A model generated the notes under the pieces. It was not told the origin of the DNA, searched no databases, and saw only the letters and a list, made by a program, of their open reading frames with translations. Position numbers and translations under genes: made by a program. DNA of 64,000 nucleotides, from contig NZ_BAAAQN010000009.1 in the NCBI RefSeq assembly GCF_039531695.1, positions 146,600 through 210,599 on the forward strand, in the 5' to 3' direction. Below are positions 18,413-27,179 of the stretch, piece after piece; positions within the stretch are counted from its first letter, which is position 1, and every line of letters starts with the position of its first letter. The DNA is from Catenulispora yoronensis. GTDB taxonomy: Bacteria; Actinomycetota; Actinomycetes; Streptomycetales; Catenulisporaceae.

Positions 18413-19585
18413 CTACTGAAGGACCGCCGGCGGGTCCTGGTCCGGCTGACCCGGCTGACCTGGCTGACCTGGCTGTGCTGGCTGGTCCGGCTGTCCCGGC
18501 TGGTCCGGCGGCTCCGGCGGCCGGGTCAGGACCCGCCATTCGGCGGCCATGCCGAACGCGGCGGCGGTCAGCGGTACGGCCAGCAGCGCGCCGATGATGC
18601 CGCCGATCGCGGTGCCGCCGGTGACCGCGAACATCACCACCGCCGGATGCAGGGACACCGTGCGGGACTGGACGATCGGCTGGAGGAAGTTGCCCTCGAT
18701 CACCTGGACTCCCAGGATCACGCCGAGCGTCCAGATCGCGGTGCCCACGCCCTGGTCGCCGAGGGCGACGAAGACCGCGACGGTGCCGGACAGGAAGGCG
18801 CCGATGTAGGGGACGTACGCGCCGACGAACACCAGCGCGGCCAGGCCGGTGGCGCCGGGCACGCGCAGGATCAGCAGCCCGACCAGGATCAATACGGCGT
18901 CGATCAGGGCGATGATCGTGGTGCCGCGCATGAAGCCGGACAGCGCGGACCAGGCCCGCTCGGCCATCCGGATCGCGGCCCGGGCCGGCGCCTCCGGCAG
19001 CGTGCCGGCCACCAGCGACGGGAACAGGCGGCCGTCCCGCAGCAGGAAGAAGATCAGCGCGACGGCCAGCACCGATCCGGTGAGCACCTGCGCGGCGGTC
19101 GACACGCCCTGGACGACGCCGGCCGCCAGCGCGGAGGCGGTCTTCGAACCCATCGACTTCAGCGCCTCGGCCGCGGAGGACACGGCGTCGTCGACCGAGC
19201 CCACGCCCAGGCGCTGCCCGACCCGGTCCAGGGCCCGGCCGATGCCGGCCGAGGCGTCGACGACGGCGCGGACCACCAGGAAGACGGTGCCGCCGACCAC
19301 CGCGACCAGCACGCCGCAGGCCAGCCCGGCAGCCGCCGACCGGTTGTGGATCCGGTCGGTCAGCCGCCGCGTCAGCGGTTCGAGCAGGGAGGTGGCGAGC
19401 AGCGCCATCAGCAGCGGGATGACCGCGGCGCTGAGCTTCACCAGCATCCAGATCAGCCCGGCCAGCACCGCGACCGCGACGATGACGGCCAGGTTCCACG
19501 CCGTCGCCCGCACCGCCCAGGCCGGGAGCGGCCAACGGGACGGGGAGGGGGCGGGGTCCGGCGCGGGATCGGGCGCGTCGCTCAC
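18413..19585 (-). CDS. AI-2E family transporter-like membrane protein
   Basis: 390 residues, convergent with the surface protein gene (4-base gap). About seven or eight hydrophobic helices are arranged as in PF01594: two near the N-terminus (NLAVIVAVAVLAGLIWMLV), a central amphipathic region, and the conserved C-terminal block including GAYVPYIGAFLSG and EGNFLQPIVQSRTVSLHP. The last 35 residues are a Pro/Gln/Asp-rich repeat (PGQPDQP type) not typical of the family. Members export signalling molecules or act as Na+/H+ antiporters; the substrate here is unknown. It is followed downstream only by the surface gene. Confidence 0.9.
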   Translation of the reverse strand: MSDAPDPAPDPAPSPSRWPLPAWAVRATAWNLAVIVAVAVLAGLIWMLVKLSAAVIPLLMALLATSLLEPLTRRLTDRIHNRSAAAGLACGVLVAVVGGTVFLVVRAVVDASAGIGRALDRVGQRLGVGSVDDAVSSAAEALKSMGSKTASALAAGVVQGVSTAAQVLTGSVLAVALIFFLLRDGRLFPSLVAGTLPEAPARAAIRMAERAWSALSGFMRGTTIIALIDAVLILVGLLILRVPGATGLAALVFVGAYVPYIGAFLSGTVAVFVALGDQGVGTAIWTLGVILGVQVIEGNFLQPIVQSRTVSLHPAVVMFAVTGGTAIGGIIGALLAVPLTAAAFGMAAEWRVLTRPPEPPDQPGQPDQPAQPGQPGQPGQPDQDPPAVLQ

Positions 19586-19604
19586 GGTCGGCCTCCGCCC
19601 TGCC

Positions 19605-19979
19605 TCAATGCCGCTTCGCCGTGCGCTCGAAGCGTCCCAGCGGGGTGAGGCCGAGCAGCCAGGTGAGGACGGTGATCAGGATCGCGGCCCACAGTGCCGA
19701 ACCGAAGCCGTCCAGCTCCAGGTCCGACGACCAGGCGTCGACCAGCCGCAGCAGCACGGCGTTGATGACGATCCCGAACAGGCCGAGCGTCAGCAGCATC
19801 AACGGCGCGGTGAACAGCCGGAGGATCGTCCCGAGCACCAGGTTCAGCAGCCCGAACAGCGCGGCGATCCACAGCCAGCCGACGGGCCCGCCGTGGACGT
19901 CCATACCCGGGGAGATCCAGGCGGCCAGCACGAAGGCCAGCGCGAGGATGATCCAGGAGGCGATCAGCCGTTTCAGCAT
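19605..19979 (-). CDS. Phage holin family-like small membrane protein (PF04020 type)
   Basis: 124 residues with four hydrophobic segments covering almost the whole chain (starting LIASWIILALAFVLAAWI; including ALFGLLNLVLGTILRL and LTLGLFGIVINAVLLRLVD). This matches the short Phage_holin_4_2/YvlD-like membrane proteins that are common on bacterial chromosomes and are not evidence of a prophage. No clear ribosome-binding site precedes ATG at 19979; TAGCGT sits seven bases before it, so a leaderless transcript is possible. It lies 19 bases upstream of the AI-2E gene on the same strand, likely co-transcribed. Confidence 0.85.
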   Translation of the reverse strand: MLKRLIASWIILALAFVLAAWISPGMDVHGGPVGWLWIAALFGLLNLVLGTILRLFTAPLMLLTLGLFGIVINAVLLRLVDAWSSDLELDGFGSALWAAILITVLTWLLGLTPLGRFERTAKRH

Positions 19980-20033
19980 GGATATACGCTAATCGGGAGA
20001 TATCGACGGCGCGCGTCGAAGGGTTCGAACGGG

Positions 20034-21008
20034 TCAGGAGCCGGCGGATCCCGGCTCCGGTCGCAGCGCCGGTTCCGACGCCGTCTCCGGTTCCGGCGTC
20101 TCCGGCGTCGGCTTCGGCTTCGGCTCCGGTTCCGGCTCCCGCTTCGGCCCCGGCTCGCCGAGGATCCGGCCCACCCCCGCGCCGATCACGATCACCCCGG
20201 CCACCACCAGCAGCCAGGTCATCAGGCTCAGCACCAGGCCGAAGGGCCCGTACTCGGACACGCTGCGCCCGGTCACCGTCGGCATCAGCAGCCGCGAGCC
20301 GATACCGACCAGCGTCTGCCCGAGGCCGGTGAGCAGCGCCGTCGGCAGCAGCGGCAGCCACTCGACGCGCCGGAGCAGCAAAAGATGCGGCGTCCACCAC
20401 CACAGGGCCACGCTCATCAGCGCCGACGCGACCCAGCCCAGCACCAGCAGCCCGCCCTGGCCCGAACGCACCGGCCCCTGCGCGGCCAGCAGCACGATCC
20501 ACACCACGATCCACAGCGCCCAGCGTGCGGCCGAGGTCGTCATCCGGCCCGGCGGCAGCCGCCACTGGTTCTCGTAGATCCGCTGGAGGCGGCGGGTCAG
20601 GCTGGTCGCCGAGATCAGCGCGGCCAGCAGCCCCACCACGCCGATCGCGTCCCGCAGCGAGTCGCTGCCGTTGAAGAACGCCGACACGTCCTGCGCCGCC
20701 GCGCCCTGGATGCCGAGCTGGTCGCTGACGCTTTCCCGGACGCGGTTGCGGACCCGCTGCGGCAGGAACGCGCTGATCGCGATCGCCATCGGGATCGCGG
20801 TGATGAAGATCTGCGCCGCCACCGCGAAACAGCGGTCGATGGTGTCCGGGGCCAGCCCGAACCGGACGACCTCCGCCGCCTTCGGGTGCCGCTCGGCCAG
20901 CCGGCCGCGCAGCTCCTGGACGGCGGCGGCCAGCTGCGAGGCGCGCGCGGCCAGACGGCGGGCCGCGGTGTCGGCCCGCCGTCCGCGCTTGTCGTCGTCA
21001 GCGGTCAT
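20034..21008 (-). CDS. YihY/BrkB family membrane protein
   Basis: 324 residues. An N-terminal charged helix (about 1-50) is followed by about six transmembrane helices with the family layout: ITAIPMAIAISAFLP in the first, the cytosolic loop with TSLTRRLQRIYENQWRLP, and the closing helix LMTWLLVVAGVIVIGAGVGRI. The tail from about residue 282 is a Pro/Glu/Lys repeat (PEPEPKPKP), unlike the family core. YihY proteins were long misannotated as ribonuclease BN; they are inner-membrane proteins of unsettled transport function. Same-strand neighbours are the SHOCT protein upstream and the holin-like gene downstream. Confidence 0.9.
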   Translation of the reverse strand: MTADDDKRGRRADTAARRLAARASQLAAAVQELRGRLAERHPKAAEVVRFGLAPDTIDRCFAVAAQIFITAIPMAIAISAFLPQRVRNRVRESVSDQLGIQGAAAQDVSAFFNGSDSLRDAIGVVGLLAALISATSLTRRLQRIYENQWRLPPGRMTTSAARWALWIVVWIVLLAAQGPVRSGQGGLLVLGWVASALMSVALWWWTPHLLLLRRVEWLPLLPTALLTGLGQTLVGIGSRLLMPTVTGRSVSEYGPFGLVLSLMTWLLVVAGVIVIGAGVGRILGEPGPKREPEPEPKPKPTPETPEPETASEPALRPEPGSAGS

Positions 21009-21071
21009 CGGGCTCTCATCGGGCTTCGGGCCGCCATCCGGCGGAGCGGGCCCGCCGGAACACGGAGAAAG

Positions 21072-21117
21072 CCGAGGCGGACGCGGCGTGGAAGGTCATC
21101 AGCCGTGTCCGCCTCGG
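21072..21117 (-). terminator. Long hairpin downstream of the SHOCT gene
   Basis: Arms 21072-21087 and 21102-21117 form a 16-bp stem with one G-T pair around a 14-base loop (CCGAGGCGGAC pairs with GTCCGCCTCGG). It lies just after the stop of the gene at 21140 and before YihY, so it probably separates the two transcripts. Confidence 0.7.
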
Positions 21118-21139
21118 AATTCCGGGTCGGCGAGGGGGA

Positions 21140-21541
21140 TCAGGCCGCCAACAGCTTCTTCTTGGCCTGGTCGAACTCGGCCTCGCTGATCGCGCCGGAG
21201 GACTTCAGGTCGGCGAGCTTGGCGAGCTGGTCGACGGTGCCGCCCTGGGCGCCGCCGGAGGAACTGGCTGTCTGCCGGATGTAGTCGTCGAACTGGGCCT
21301 TGTTCTGCTCGGCGTGCATCTGCGCGCGCGTGGCCATGCCGTGGCCGCGGGCGATCAGGTAGATGAAGATGCCGATGAACGGCAGCACGCAGACCAGGAC
21401 GATCCAAGCAGTCTTGCCCCAGCCGTTCAGGCTGTGGTCGCTGAAGACGTCCGCGATCACGCGGAACAACAGCATGAACCACATGATCCAAAGGAAGAAC
21501 CAGAAAATCATCCAGAACGCGTTCAGCAGTGGGTGGTCCAT
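21140..21541 (-). CDS. Small membrane protein with PLDc_N-like helices and C-terminal SHOCT domain
   Basis: 133 residues from ATG at 21541, preceded by GAGAGGAG; a longer frame to 21628 lacks such a site. Two aromatic-rich helices (about 5-28 and 40-62: WIVLVCVLPFIGIFIYLIA) resemble the phospholipase D N-terminal membrane module (PLDc_N). The chain ends in a SHOCT domain (QLAKLADLKSSGAISEAEF, then FDQAKKKLL), a short module usually at protein ends that mediates oligomerisation. Function unknown; such proteins are abundant in actinobacteria. Confidence 0.85.
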   Translation of the reverse strand: MDHPLLNAFWMIFWFFLWIMWFMLLFRVIADVFSDHSLNGWGKTAWIVLVCVLPFIGIFIYLIARGHGMATRAQMHAEQNKAQFDDYIRQTASSSGGAQGGTVDQLAKLADLKSSGAISEAEFDQAKKKLLAA

Positions 21542-21754
21542 TGGTGCCGCTCCTCTCTCCTCTTCCAAACCGCCTCTTAAGACCGAAGCTAGGAGTGAAC
21601 GGCGGGACGCACGCGCTGTGCGTGGCATTCGGGTGGATCAGCGGAAACCGCAGACTAGGGCGGCGTATGCGGCGGTATCGGTCAGGGGAGGAGGGGCGGA
21701 CGAGTTTCCGGGAGTGCTGATGGACCGAGTCGCAGACCGAGACGAGAACGCGCG

Positions 21755-23215
21755 ATGACCACCGGAGCCGACGGCGAGGACGCCGCGGAGCGTGCTGAGT
21801 CCGCCGGCGAGTCTGTGTCCGGGGGCAACGCCGGGGCCGAGCCCGAGTCCAGGTCCGCCTCCGCCAAGCGCAGCGACAGCGCCAAGCACGGCAATAGCGG
21901 CAACAGCGGCAACGGCGGTAGCGAAGCCGTCGACCGCGCCGAACTCGCCGCACTGCGCGCCCGCGTCGCAGAACTCGAATCGGCCGGCGCCACCAAGGCG
22001 ACCCCGAAGAAGCACCGGCTCCGGTCCTTCTTCTCCGCGCTGCTCATCTTCCTGGCCTGGGTCCTGGCCCCGCTGAGCGTGGTCGCCACCTGGTCGGCCG
22101 GCATCGTCGGCGACACCAGCCGCTACGTCGACACCGTCTCGCCGCTGGCCACCGACCCCGACATCCAGGCCGCGACCGCCAACCGCGTCACGACCGCCAT
22201 CATGAGCCAGCTCGACATCGCGACCCTGGCCCAGGAGGTCGCCCCCGACGACCGCCCGCGGCTGGAGCAGCTGCTCCAGAAGGCCTCCGGGCCGATCACC
22301 GGCGCGCTCACCAGCTTCGTCCACGACCGCACCCTGAACATCCTGGCCAGCGACTGGTTCGCCACGTTCTGGGACAACGCCAACCGCGCGGCCCACGCCT
22401 CCGTCAACAAGCTGCTCACCGGCGAGGGCGGCGGCGCGGTCCAGGTGCAGAACGGCGCGGTCACCGTCGACCTGGCCCCCCTGGTGGACCGGGTGAAGAC
22501 CGAACTGGTCGCCGACGGCATCACCGTCGCCGACAAGCTCCCCGAGGTCCACACCAGCTTCACGATCATGCAGGCCGACAACATCGGCAAGTACCGCACC
22601 TGGTTCCGGCTGCTCCAGATCGTCGGCAACTGGCTGCCGTTCATCGCCCTGGCCTGCGTCGCCGGCGGCGTGCTGCTGGCCCGCGACCGCCGGCGCGCGC
22701 TGGTCGTCGCCGGCCTCGGCGTGTTCGTCGCCGCCGGCCTGGTCGGCATCGGCGTCCGCCTGGGCCGCACGTTCTACCTCGGCGCGCTGCCGGCGGACGT
22801 CTCCCAGGCCGCGGCGAGCTCGGTCTACGACACCATGTCCCGCTTCCTGATCACCACCTGCCGCACGACCGCGGTCCTGGGACTGCTCGTCGGCCTGGCG
22901 GCCTGGCTGTCCGGCCCGTCCCGCCCGGCGGTGATCGTCCGCGGCTTCTGGCACGTCGGCATCGACGCCACCCGCCAGTTCGCCGACGGCCTCGGGATGA
23001 AGACCGGGCCGGTCGGGGGGTTCGTGTACCGGTACCGGCCGTGGATCACCTGGGGCGCGGTGCTGATCGCCGGGGTGGCGCTGGCGCTGTGGCACTACCC
23101 GACCGGGCTGGTGGTGTTCTGGCTGGCGATCGCGTGCGTGGCGGTGCTGGTGCTCGTGGAGTTCTTCGCCGAGGCGCCGAGGACGAAGACGACGAGGCCG
23201 AGCGAGAGCCGGTAG
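21755..23215 (+). CDS. Conserved actinobacterial integral membrane protein, function unknown
   Basis: 486 residues. The N-terminal 85 residues are hydrophilic and Ser/Gly/Ala/Asp-rich, ending in a short coiled coil (AELAALRARVAELES). The first membrane helix (FFSALLIFLAWVLAPLSVVATW) is followed by a large extracytoplasmic domain (about 110-285, starting with the GDTSRYVDTVSPLA motif typical of these proteins). Four or five more helices lie in the C-terminal third. I know the motif from Streptomyces integral membrane proteins but no function is established. The start has only a weak purine stretch upstream. Confidence 0.8.
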   Translation: MTTGADGEDAAERAESAGESVSGGNAGAEPESRSASAKRSDSAKHGNSGNSGNGGSEAVDRAELAALRARVAELESAGATKATPKKHRLRSFFSALLIFLAWVLAPLSVVATWSAGIVGDTSRYVDTVSPLATDPDIQAATANRVTTAIMSQLDIATLAQEVAPDDRPRLEQLLQKASGPITGALTSFVHDRTLNILASDWFATFWDNANRAAHASVNKLLTGEGGGAVQVQNGAVTVDLAPLVDRVKTELVADGITVADKLPEVHTSFTIMQADNIGKYRTWFRLLQIVGNWLPFIALACVAGGVLLARDRRRALVVAGLGVFVAAGLVGIGVRLGRTFYLGALPADVSQAAASSVYDTMSRFLITTCRTTAVLGLLVGLAAWLSGPSRPAVIVRGFWHVGIDATRQFADGLGMKTGPVGGFVYRYRPWITWGAVLIAGVALALWHYPTGLVVFWLAIACVAVLVLVEFFAEAPRTKTTRPSESR

Positions 23216-23230
23216 TGGATCAGGCGCGCC

Positions 23231-23246
23231 CTCTACGCTGGTAGAG
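23231..23246. promoter_or_regulatory. 6-bp inverted repeat ahead of the NACHT gene
   Basis: CTCTAC and GTAGAG flank four bases, 15 bases after the stop of the preceding gene and 33 before the NACHT start. It could be an operator or a weak terminator. Confidence 0.35.
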
Positions 23247-23279
23247 CTTTGATTCGCTGGGTCGAGGGGGGCCGCCGCA

Positions 23280-26273
23280 ATGCGCCGATCCATGAGCTAC
23301 GCCTATGCGCTCGAACTGCTCGGAGAGAAGGAGAACCGCATCGTCGCCTTCCTCGGGAAGGTCGCGGGCGGAGCGTTGCTGGCCACCGGAGGCATCGACC
23401 TCCTGGAGGCGCGGACCGAGGTGGTCGAGCTCGGGAACCGCGTGCTGCGGAGCCTCGGCGAGCGGCTGCGGGGCACGAACCGCGTGACGCGGCGCGAGCG
23501 GATCTACGCGGCGCACGCGGTGGTGGTGGTGACGGCGTTCTTCGAGGCGTTGGACGCGGTGGGGGACCGGCTGGGGATCGTGCCGGTCCCGGGGCTGAAT
23601 GCGCAGCAGCAGATGGTTTTGGTGATGGGTGGGACCACCACGGAGCTGAACCAGGAATCTTTCGTGAAGCACCTGGCGCGAACGGATCTTGTCACGCCGT
23701 ACGTCATCGACGAGTCTCCGATCGTTGACTTCTACGCGGCCCTGGCGGAATCGATCGCGGCCCATCTGACCGGGCTCGCCGCCTGGGACCACCTTGACGA
23801 GACGGAACAGGAGCGGCTTATTACGCTCGTCCGTACTGAGGTGCCGGAGTTGGCCACGGCGGAATACGAAGCGCAGCTGCGCAGTTTGGCGGGCGTCAGC
23901 ACCGAGTTCCGCGTGTGGCTGACCTTCCGAGGACAGCGCGAGGTTCTCGATGGGGTGCTGAGTGGTCTTGCGGGGCTGGAAGACCTGCTGACCTCGGTGC
24001 GCGATGCGGTGGGCCCGGACAGTCACAATGCACTGACACGCGCCTACCGCGCCGCGCTCGAAAAACCCATCGCGCCCAGTGGCCAGGACGACGACGACAT
24101 CAGGATCCCCAGCCTCGCCGACGGCTATATCGACCACCGGTTCCGGTTCACGTATTGCAGCGGTGTCGTCGGGAGCGAGGAGTGGTGGCGGGAGCAGCCG
24201 GTGTCCGACGATCTGGTGCGGGTCCTCGCCGGGCACCTGGTCTCGCCCAAAGCCTTCTCCTGCCCGCTGCTGATTCTCGGCCAGCCGGGCTCGGGCAAGT
24301 CCGTGCTCACCAAGGTGCTGGCGGCCAGACTGCCTCAGGAAGGGTTCCTTCCGGTGCGGGTGGAACTGCGGCAGGTGGACGCCGACGCCGACCTCCAGGA
24401 CCAGATCGAGGCAGCCATCCGCCTGACGACCAGCGAGACCGTGAAGTGGCCCCGCTTCGTCGACGCCGCACCCGACGCGGTCCCGGTCGTCCTGCTCGAC
24501 GGCTTCGACGAGCTGTTGCAGGCGACCGGCGTGACCCGCACCGACTTCCTACACAACGTGGTCCGCTTCCAGGAACGCGAAGCCGACCAGGGCCGGCCGG
24601 TCGCGGTGGTGGTGACGAGCCGCACGGCCGTCGCCGACCGGGCGAGCCTGCCGGGGACGACGCCGGTACTGCGGCTGGAACCGTTCGACGAGGACCAGGT
24701 GGCTGCCTGGCTGCGGGTGTGGAACGCGATCAACGGTGACACGTTCGCTGTGCGTACGTGGCGGCCGATTCCGTCGGATTGCGTCCTGCGGTATCCCGAG
24801 CTGGCCGAACAGCCGCTGTTGTTGCTGATGCTGGCGCTCTACGACGTGGCGACGGAGAACGGGCTCGCGAGCCTCACCTCGCTCGACCCGATCGATGTCT
24901 ACGAACGCCTCTTCCACGAGTTCTGTCGCCGCGAGCTGTCCAAGAGCGGCGACACCAGCGATATGAGCGCCAGGATCGAGCTGGAGTTGGAGCGGCTGGC
25001 GATCGTCGCCTTCGCGATGTTCAACAGGCGCTCGCAATGGGCCGCCGAGGCCGAGCTGACGGAGGATTTGCTGGCACTCAAGCTCGACTCGGCTCCGAGT
25101 TCGCGAGGGCTGCGGGCGCCGCTTTCGGCGGGGGAGCAGGCGGTCGGGAAGTTCTTCTTCATCCACAACACGATGGCGACTCAGGGTACTCGCATATCGC
25201 GGACATACGAGTTCCTCCACTCGACCTTCAGCGAGTTCTTGATCGCCAGACATGTCGCCAAGGAGCTGGTACGGATGACATCCGGTGCCTCGCGCCGGAC
25301 GGTCGACGATGCCATGCTGCATGCGCTGCTTTCGTTCGAGTGCCTTGCTTCGCGAGATGCTGTCGTCTCGTTCCTCTGGATGCTGCTGGGGCGCGAGTCT
25401 ACGAACCAACGCGCGGTGATAGCCGAAGCACTTGTCATCCTTCACGCTGACGCCCTCATGGAGCGTACTGAGACAATCTATGCTGCGTATACGCCGCGGC
25501 GAGCGGACGTAGTGGAGCGGCATGCGGCGTGGAGTGCGAATCTGGTGCTGCTCGCCACACTGGCTGGTGGGGAACTACGCGCTACTCGCTTGTTCGGCGA
25601 TGGGAAAGACGCGATCGAGGAGTGGCGGCGCCATGCGGCGTTGTGGCGGGCGATGTTGAGCTCTGGTGGGTGGGACGGGCTTGTGGACAGTCTGGACACT
25701 TTTCGCGAGTGGTCTGGACGTAGACGCGACATCACTCTCAAGCCTGCGACTCGAGGGTTTGTGCTGGATGCTCCGGACCCTGACCTGCGATGGACATTTG
25801 ATATACCGCCGGGAGATGCGGCGCTTCCCGGCGACATGCACTCCGCGAGATATAGCGCTGAGAGAAAGGCGCACTTTACGGCCGGCGTGATCGACGACGT
25901 ACTGAGTCATGATCTGCGGCCGCTTAGGGATCGTGTAGGGGATTCGAGCGGCTATTTCAGCCTTGATTCTGAGCTGAAGACTGAGAGTCGCATGCTGCTG
26001 GAGGCATTGTTGGTGCTGGATCGACGGGCAGCTGGGAAGGCCTACGAGAATCTGGTTACAGTGTTGTTGGCGACCGATATGCGGGGCCGACTCGTCATGG
26101 TTGAACCTTATTATCTTGTGACTGCTCTTGCGGCCCTGCTCGTCGGTGCAGAGTTGCAGAATCTGCCTAGTGAACAGGTCGGTCGGTTGACGGCGTCGGC
26201 AGACTTTGAAAGGAGCCTTCTGAGCGACCACAGGCTTCTACCGCTCTTGAATCGAATTCGGGAGCTGACTTAG
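23280..26273 (+). CDS. NACHT-domain STAND NTPase, probable conflict/defence sensor
   Basis: 997 residues from ATG 23280, with GAGGGGGG upstream. The first 280 residues form an all-helical N-terminal domain, resembling NACHT-associated helical effector or adaptor domains, with no recognised enzyme motif. The NTPase follows: Walker A GQPGSGKS (residues 334-341), Walker B VVLLDGFDE (403-411) and sensor strand VVVTSR (443-448). Then come the LRLEPFDEDQVAAWL helical segment and a winged-helix/NACHT-tail motif (YEFLHSTFSEFLIARHVA). The last 350 residues are an alpha-rich presumed sensor region without recognisable repeats. The PP2C phosphatase gene starts 2 bases after the stop, so the two are co-translated. 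Bacterial NACHT proteins include antiphage systems; that role here is inference. Confidence 0.88.
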   Translation: MRRSMSYAYALELLGEKENRIVAFLGKVAGGALLATGGIDLLEARTEVVELGNRVLRSLGERLRGTNRVTRRERIYAAHAVVVVTAFFEALDAVGDRLGIVPVPGLNAQQQMVLVMGGTTTELNQESFVKHLARTDLVTPYVIDESPIVDFYAALAESIAAHLTGLAAWDHLDETEQERLITLVRTEVPELATAEYEAQLRSLAGVSTEFRVWLTFRGQREVLDGVLSGLAGLEDLLTSVRDAVGPDSHNALTRAYRAALEKPIAPSGQDDDDIRIPSLADGYIDHRFRFTYCSGVVGSEEWWREQPVSDDLVRVLAGHLVSPKAFSCPLLILGQPGSGKSVLTKVLAARLPQEGFLPVRVELRQVDADADLQDQIEAAIRLTTSETVKWPRFVDAAPDAVPVVLLDGFDELLQATGVTRTDFLHNVVRFQEREADQGRPVAVVVTSRTAVADRASLPGTTPVLRLEPFDEDQVAAWLRVWNAINGDTFAVRTWRPIPSDCVLRYPELAEQPLLLLMLALYDVATENGLASLTSLDPIDVYERLFHEFCRRELSKSGDTSDMSARIELELERLAIVAFAMFNRRSQWAAEAELTEDLLALKLDSAPSSRGLRAPLSAGEQAVGKFFFIHNTMATQGTRISRTYEFLHSTFSEFLIARHVAKELVRMTSGASRRTVDDAMLHALLSFECLASRDAVVSFLWMLLGRESTNQRAVIAEALVILHADALMERTETIYAAYTPRRADVVERHAAWSANLVLLATLAGGELRATRLFGDGKDAIEEWRRHAALWRAMLSSGGWDGLVDSLDTFREWSGRRRDITLKPATRGFVLDAPDPDLRWTFDIPPGDAALPGDMHSARYSAERKAHFTAGVIDDVLSHDLRPLRDRVGDSSGYFSLDSELKTESRMLLEALLVLDRRAAGKAYENLVTVLLATDMRGRLVMVEPYYLVTALAALLVGAELQNLPSEQVGRLTASADFERSLLSDHRLLPLLNRIRELT

Positions 26274-26275
26274 CC

Positions 26276-27031
26276 ATGGAAGTCACCTACCACTGCCAGG
26301 CCGCCTCCCCCGACCGCCCCAACGACGACTTCGTCCTCGCGACCGAGACCTTCGTCCTCGTCCTGGACGGCGCCACCGCTCCCGCCGGTGTCGACTCCGG
26401 CTGTGTCCACGACGTGCCGTGGCTGGTCGCGCACCTCGCCCCGAATCTCGCGGTGGCACTGCTGCGCGATCGGTCGGCGAGTCTGGTCGACGTCCTTCGC
26501 GACGGTATCGCGGCGACCATGGCCGATCACGGCGATGCCTGCGATCTGACCAACCCGGACAGTCCGTCGACGACCGTGGCGATGTTGCGATGCGGGGTCG
26601 ATACCGTCGACTATGCGGTTTTGGGCGACTCGGCGGTGCTCATCGAGGTCGGCGGGGATGACAGTGGCCTGATCATCGGGCTGGATGACCGCACAGCCTT
26701 CCTCGACGACTACTCCCTCGCTGCCGTGCGTCGGTTGCGCAACACCGACGCCGGGTTCTGGATCGCGTCCAATAAGCCCGAGGCCGCCGAGAGGGCTGTT
26801 GTTGGCAGTGTGCCGCGCGCCGTCGTCACTCGTGCGGCGCTGATGACCGACGGTGTTACGCGGTTGGTCGAGCGTTACGGTCGGTCTTGGCGTGATGTGC
26901 TGGATCGGCTGGACAAGTATGGCCCGCGCGAGGTGGTTGCCGACGTTCGTGCGGAGGAGCGGGCTACGGCGCCGGGTGCCTTCAAAGGCAAGATCCACGA
27001 CGACGTCACGGCTGTCTTCTGCCGGTTCTGA
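26276..27031 (+). CDS. PP2C-like serine/threonine protein phosphatase
   Basis: 251 residues, starting 2 bases after the NACHT stop (TAG, CC, ATG). PP2C landmarks in order: PNDDFVLA (N-terminal acidic motif), VLDGAT (metal-binding Asp, canonical DGMGG region), YAVLGDSAVLIE (canonical GDSR), ALMTDGVTRLV (canonical SDG) and HDDVTAVF (canonical DN.T). The acidic metal ligands therefore appear to be kept. PP2C enzymes remove phosphate from Ser/Thr using Mn/Mg. With no kinase beside it, the likely partner is the NACHT protein or a host phosphoprotein whose state reports infection or stress. The pairing suggests an antagonistic or licensing role. Confidence 0.88.
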   Translation: MEVTYHCQAASPDRPNDDFVLATETFVLVLDGATAPAGVDSGCVHDVPWLVAHLAPNLAVALLRDRSASLVDVLRDGIAATMADHGDACDLTNPDSPSTTVAMLRCGVDTVDYAVLGDSAVLIEVGGDDSGLIIGLDDRTAFLDDYSLAAVRRLRNTDAGFWIASNKPEAAERAVVGSVPRAVVTRAALMTDGVTRLVERYGRSWRDVLDRLDKYGPREVVADVRAEERATAPGAFKGKIHDDVTAVFCRF

Positions 27032-27084
27032 TCGCCGACTGCGCGAATGACCGTCGGGTATCGCAGTCTCTTCACTCAAGTCAG

Positions 27085-27103
27085 GTGATCCCGCGGCGAT
27101 CAC
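27085..27103. promoter_or_regulatory. Inverted repeat GTGATC-N7-GATCAC upstream of the DUF4331 gene
   Basis: A 6-7-6 inverted repeat lies 76 bases before the DUF4331 start and 54 after the PP2C stop. It could be an operator for the downstream gene or a terminator for the NACHT-PP2C unit. Confidence 0.35.
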
Positions 27104-27179
27104 GATGAGCCATGGAGTCCGAGGAGCGAACCACGGACTCTCCTCTCGGCGGCTCTCTGACGAAGGCAGGTACCAACCC

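Noticed and set aside
19605..19979. Prophage indicated by a holin-like gene
   Set aside because: This small membrane family is common on actinobacterial chromosomes, and no phage structural, integrase or lysis genes are nearby.
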